Origin: Parietaria judaica
Lineage: Eukaryota; Streptophyta; Magnoliopsida; Rosales; Urticaceae
DNA: 64,000 bases
Direction: 5' to 3'
NCBI GenBank assembly: GCA_954871525.1
Contig: OX940867.1
Span: 16,035,343 to 16,099,342, forward strand
The notes under the pieces were generated by a model that was not told where the DNA came from, did no database searches, and saw only the letters and a list, made by a program, of their open reading frames with translations. A program made the position numbers and the translations under genes. Below, in pieces: positions 59,901 through 64,000 of the stretch. Each line of letters starts with the position of its first letter. The first letter of the stretch is position 1.

Positions 59901-62900
59901 TTTTCTTCGTAATTGAATATACGTGATGCACTTTTTTTAGTAACTAGTCTGCTTTTCGCAATGAAATAGAAACTGTCATCGGAGATAACAGTTGGCAAAA
60001 AGGAAATATGATGCGCGTTCTTGATCTACTTCAGTCTATTGAAATCATATTAAGAGCTGACGAATTGCAGGGGCGTGTACTCCAAAGCTCGTTTCTGTAA
60101 AATTTGGTGTGAAACACATGTCCTTAGGTATTTTATATCAAAGAGAAAATTAGTCTTAAAACATATGAGAAGATATTAATGCTTGATAGAGCGTTTGTAC
60201 TCGGATACTAAGTTTTTTCTTCGTGGTTGAATATACGTGATGCACTTTTTTTAGTAACTAGTCTGCTTTTCGCGATGAAATTGAAATTGTCATCGGACAT
60301 AACAGTTGACAAAAAGGAAATATGATGCGCGTTCTTGATCTACTCCAGTCTATTGAAATCGTATTTTGAGCTGACGAATTGCAGAGACGTGTACTCCAAA
60401 TCTCGGTTCTGTAAAATTCGGTGTGAAACACATGTCCTTAGGTATTTTATATCAAAGAGAAAATTAGTCTTAAAACATATGAGAAGATATTAATGCTTGA
60501 TAGAGCGTTTGTACTCGGATACTAAGTTTTTTCTTCGTAGTTGAATATACGTGATGCACTGTTTTTAGTAACTAGTCTGCTTTTCGCGATGAAATTGAAA
60601 TTGTCATCGGAGTTAACAGTTGACAAAAAAGAAATATGATGCGCGTTCTTGATCTACTTCAGTCTATTGAAATCGTATTAAGAGCTGACGAATTGCAGAG
60701 GCGTGTACTCCAAAGCTCGGTCCTGTAAAATTCGGTGTGAAACACATGTCCTTAGGTATTTTATATCAAAGAGAAAATTAGTCTTAAAACATATGAGAAG
60801 ATATTAATGCTTGATAGAGCGTTTGTACTCGGATACTAAGTTTTTTCTTCGTGGTTGAATATACGTGATGCACTTTTTTTAGTAACTAGTCTGCTTTTCG
60901 TGATGAAATTGAAATTGTCATCGGAGATAGCAATTGACAAAAAGGAAATATGATGCGCGTTGTTGATCTACTTCAGTCTATTGAAATCGTATTAAGAGCT
61001 GACGAATTGCAGAGGCGTGTACTCCAATGCTCGGTTGTGTAAAATTTGGTGTGAAACACATGTCCTTAGGTATTTTATATCAAAGAGAAAATTAGTCTTA
61101 AAACATATGAGAAGATATTAATGCTTGATAGAGCGTTTGTACTCGGATACTAAGTTTTTTCTTCGTGGTTGAATATACGTGATGCACTTTTTTTAGTAAC
61201 TAGTCTGCTTTTCGCGATGAAATTGAAATTGTCATCGGAGATAACAGTTGAAAAAAAGGAAATATGATGTGCGTTCTTGATCTACTTCAGTCTATTGAAA
61301 TCGTATTAAGAGCTGACGAATTGCAGAGGCGTGTACTCCAAAGCTCGGTTCTGTAAAATTAGGTGTGAAACACATGTCCTTAGGTATTTTATATCAAAGA
61401 GAAAATTAGTCTTAAAACATATGAGAAGATATTAATGCTTGATAGAGCATTTGTACTCGGATACTAAGTTTTTTTTATCGTGGTTGAATATACGTGATGC
61501 ACTTTTTTTAGTAACTAGTCTGCTTTTCGCGATGAAATTGAAATTGTCATCGGAGATAGCAGTTGACAAAAAGGAAATATGATGAGCGTTCTTGATCTAC
61601 TTCAGTCTATGGAAATCGTATTAAGAGCTGACGAATTGCAAAGGCGTGTACTCCAAAGCTCGGTCCTGTAAAATTCAGTGTGAAACACATGTCCTTAGGT
61701 ATTTTATATCAAAGAGAAAATTAGTCTTAAAACATATGAGAAGATATTAATGCTTGATAGAGCGTTTGTACTCGGATACTAAGTTTTTTTTATCGTGGTT
61801 GAATACACGTGATGCACTTTTTTTAGTAACTAGTCTGCTTTTCGCGATGAAATTGAAATTGTCATCGGAGATAGCAGTTGACAAAAAGGAAATATGATGT
61901 GCGTTCTTGATCTACTTCAGTCTATTGAAATCGTATTAAGAGCTGACGAATTGCAGAGGCGTGTACTCCAAAGCTCGGCCCTGTAAAATTCGGTGTGAAA
62001 CACATGTCCTTAGGTATTTTATATCAAAGAGAAAATTAGTCTTAAAACATATGAGAAGATATTAATGCTTGATAGAGCGTTTGTACTCGGATACTAAGTT
62101 TTTTCTTCGTAGTTTAATATACGTGATGCACTTTTTTTAGTAACTAGTCTGCTTTTCGCGATGAAATTGAAATTGTCATCGGAGATAACAGTTGACAAAA
62201 AGGAAATATGATGCGCGTTCTTGATCTACTTCAGTCTATTCACATCGTATTAAGAGCTTACGAATTGCAGAGGCGTGTACTCCAAAGCTGGATTCTGTAA
62301 AATTCGGTGTAAAACACATTTCCTTAGGTATTTTATACTAAAGAGAAAATTAGTCTTACAACATATGAGAAGATATTAATGCTTGATAGAGCGTCTGTAC
62401 TCGGATACTAAGTTTTTTTTATCGTGGTTGAATATACGTGATGCACTTTTTTTAGTAAATAGTCTTCTTTTCGCGATGAAATTGAAATTGTCATCAGAAA
62501 TAACAGTTGACAAAAAAGAAATATGATGCGCGTTCTTGATCTACTTCAGTCTATTGAAATCGTAATAAGAGCTGACGAATTGCAGAGGCGTGTACTCCAA
62601 AGCTCGGTCCTGTAAAATTCGGTGTGAAACACATGTCCTTAGGTATTTTATATCAAAGAGAAAATTAGTCTTAAAACATATGAGAAGATATTAATGCTTG
62701 ATAGAGCGTTTGTACTCGGAAACTAAGTTTTTTCTTCGTGGTTGAATATACGTGATGCACTTTTTTTAGTAACTAGTCAGCTTTTCGCGATGAAATTGAA
62801 ATTGTCATCGGAGATAACAGTTGACAAAAAGGAAATATGATGCGCGTTCTTGATCTACTTCAGTCTATTGAAATCGTATTAAGAGCTGACGAATTGCAGA

Positions 62901-64000
62901 GGCGTGTACTCCAAAGCTCGGTCCTGTAAAATTCGGTGTGAAACACATGTCCTTAGGTATTTTATATCAAAGAGAAAATTAGTCTTAAAACATATGAGAA
63001 GATATTAATGCTTGATAGAGCGTTTGTCCTCGGATACTATGTTTTTTCTTCGTGGTTGAATATACGTGTTGCACTTTTTTTAGTAACTAGTCTGCTTTTC
63101 GCGATGAAATTGAATTTGTCATCGGAGATAGCAGTTGACAAAAAGGAAATATGATGCGCGTTCTTGATCTACTTCAGTCTATTGAAATCGTATTAAGAGC
63201 TGACGAATTGCAGAGGCGTGTACTCCAAAGCTCGGTTCTGTAAAATTCGGTGTGTAACACATGTCCTTAGGTACTTTATATCAAAGAGAAAATTAGTCTT
63301 AAAACATATGAGAAGATATTAATGCTTAATAAACCCTTTGTACTCGGATACTAAGTTTTTTCTTCGTAGTTGAATATACGTGATGCACTTTTTTAGTAAC
63401 TAGTCTACTTTTCGCGATGAAATTGAAATTGTCATCGGAGATAGCAGTAGACAAAAAGGAAATATGATGCGCGTTCTTGATCTACTTCAGTCTATTGAAA
63501 TCATATTAAGAGCTGACGAATTGTAGAGGCGTGTACTCCAAAGCTCAGTTCTGTAAAATTCGGTGTGAAACACATGTCCTTAGGTATTTTATATCAAAAA
63601 GAAAATTAGTCTTAAAACATATGAGAAGATATTAATGCTTGATAGAGCCTTTGTACTCGGATACTAAGTTTTTTCTTCGTAGTTGAATATACGTGATGCA
63701 CTTTTTTAGTAACTAGTCTGCTTTTCGCGATGAAATTGAAATTTTCATCGGAGATAGCAGTTGACAAAAAGGAAATATGATGCGCGTTCTTGATCTACTT
63801 CAGTCTATTGAAATCGTATTAAGAGCTGACGAATTGCAGAGGCGTGTACTCCAAAGCTCGGTTCTGTAAAATTCGGTGTGAAACACATGTCCTTAGGTAT
63901 TTTATATCAAAGAGAAAATTAGTCTTACAACATATGAGAAGATATTAATGCTTGATAAAGCGTTTGTACTCGGATACTAAGTTTTTTTATCGTGGTTGAA
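56950..64000 (+). repeat. satellite array of about 314-bp monomers, continuing past the window
   Basis: The word CATGTCCTTAGG (one variant CATTTCC) marks each unit: 57063, 57377, 57691, 59803, 60117, 60431, 60745, 61059, 61373, 61688, 62003, 62317, 62632, 62946, 63260, 63573 and 63886. Spacing is 313-315 bp apart from one interval that holds a transposon. Units are highly similar. The first, at 57000-57060, is the most divergent, as expected at an array edge. Two subtypes differ at TTTTTTCTTCGTRGTTG against TTTTTTATCGTGGTTG (the latter near 61470, 61790, 62415 and 63985). No functional gene lies in the array. Confidence 0.95.
57735..59524. mobile_element. hAT-type element inserted in the satellite
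   Basis: 1790 bp with ends CAAGGTTCAACTTACC and, inverted, TAGGGTTCGACTTTTC, flanked by GTCTTAAC (57727-57734) and GTCATAAC (59525-59532), an 8-bp duplication with one change. Removing 1790 + 8 bp restores the 314-bp satellite spacing exactly. The ends are rich in CGATTATCG/CGATAATCG words. The middle contains repeated AAACTACACCAAAAAATCA-type units spaced by about 120 bp (58320-58800). No transposase is present. Confidence 0.88.

Overview
The window is nuclear DNA of a flowering plant, most likely a eudicot. It holds spliced genes with plant-type introns (an AMT2-like ammonium transporter, a chloroplast-type BBD nuclease, a plant S-protein homologue), plant Ty1/copia and Ty3/gypsy Tat-lineage retrotransposons, MULE, hAT and LINE insertions, and a long satellite array. 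There are no prokaryotic operons, CRISPR arrays, rRNA genes or recognisable tRNA genes. No species is assigned.

Layout. 1-8.4 kb: a decayed Ty1/copia element on the minus strand, lying against the 3' end of a Tat-type gypsy element (PPT and LTR at 4881-6116), then a probable solo LTR (7344-8382). 8.4-13.3 kb: AT-rich DNA with inverted-repeat MITEs; two have 9-bp target duplications typical of Mutator-like elements. 13.28-25.18 kb: an almost complete but inactivated Tat-lineage element on the minus strand, with LTRs, PBS, gag, protease, RT, RNase H, a second archaeal-type RNase H, integrase, a tandem-repeat 3' region, an antisense extra ORF and a PPT. 25.7-28.6 kb: an LTR-like region split by a 1.63-kb non-autonomous LTR element carrying one acidic-repeat ORF.

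30.6-44.9 kb is a gene island with three spliced genes: a TolB/DPP6-N-like beta-propeller protein (+, 5 exons, 730 aa), an AMT2-type ammonium transporter (+, 4 exons, 472 aa, one probable GC-AG intron) and a bifunctional nuclease BBD-type gene (-, 9 exons, 339 aa). I rebuilt each exon set from splice signals and reading phase, and each sums to a whole number of codons. MITEs sit in their introns and next to their ends, and a solo LTR with its target duplication lies between the first two genes.

45-56 kb: a 5'-truncated LINE with target duplication, a hAT-type MITE, a decayed AKRP-like ankyrin gene fragment, then a 6.5-kb non-autonomous Tat-lineage element (5-bp TSD TTGTC) whose interior is mostly tandem repeats around a dead integrase remnant. 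After it come a frameshifted S-protein homologue and the 5' end of an unidentified gene.

57-64 kb: a satellite of about 314-bp monomers that runs off the window edge. It is interrupted once by a 1790-bp hAT-type element. Each monomer holds a short coding-like stretch that resembles sequence just downstream of the adjacent gene fragment, so the satellite may have arisen from a gene exon. This is the most interesting signal in the window.
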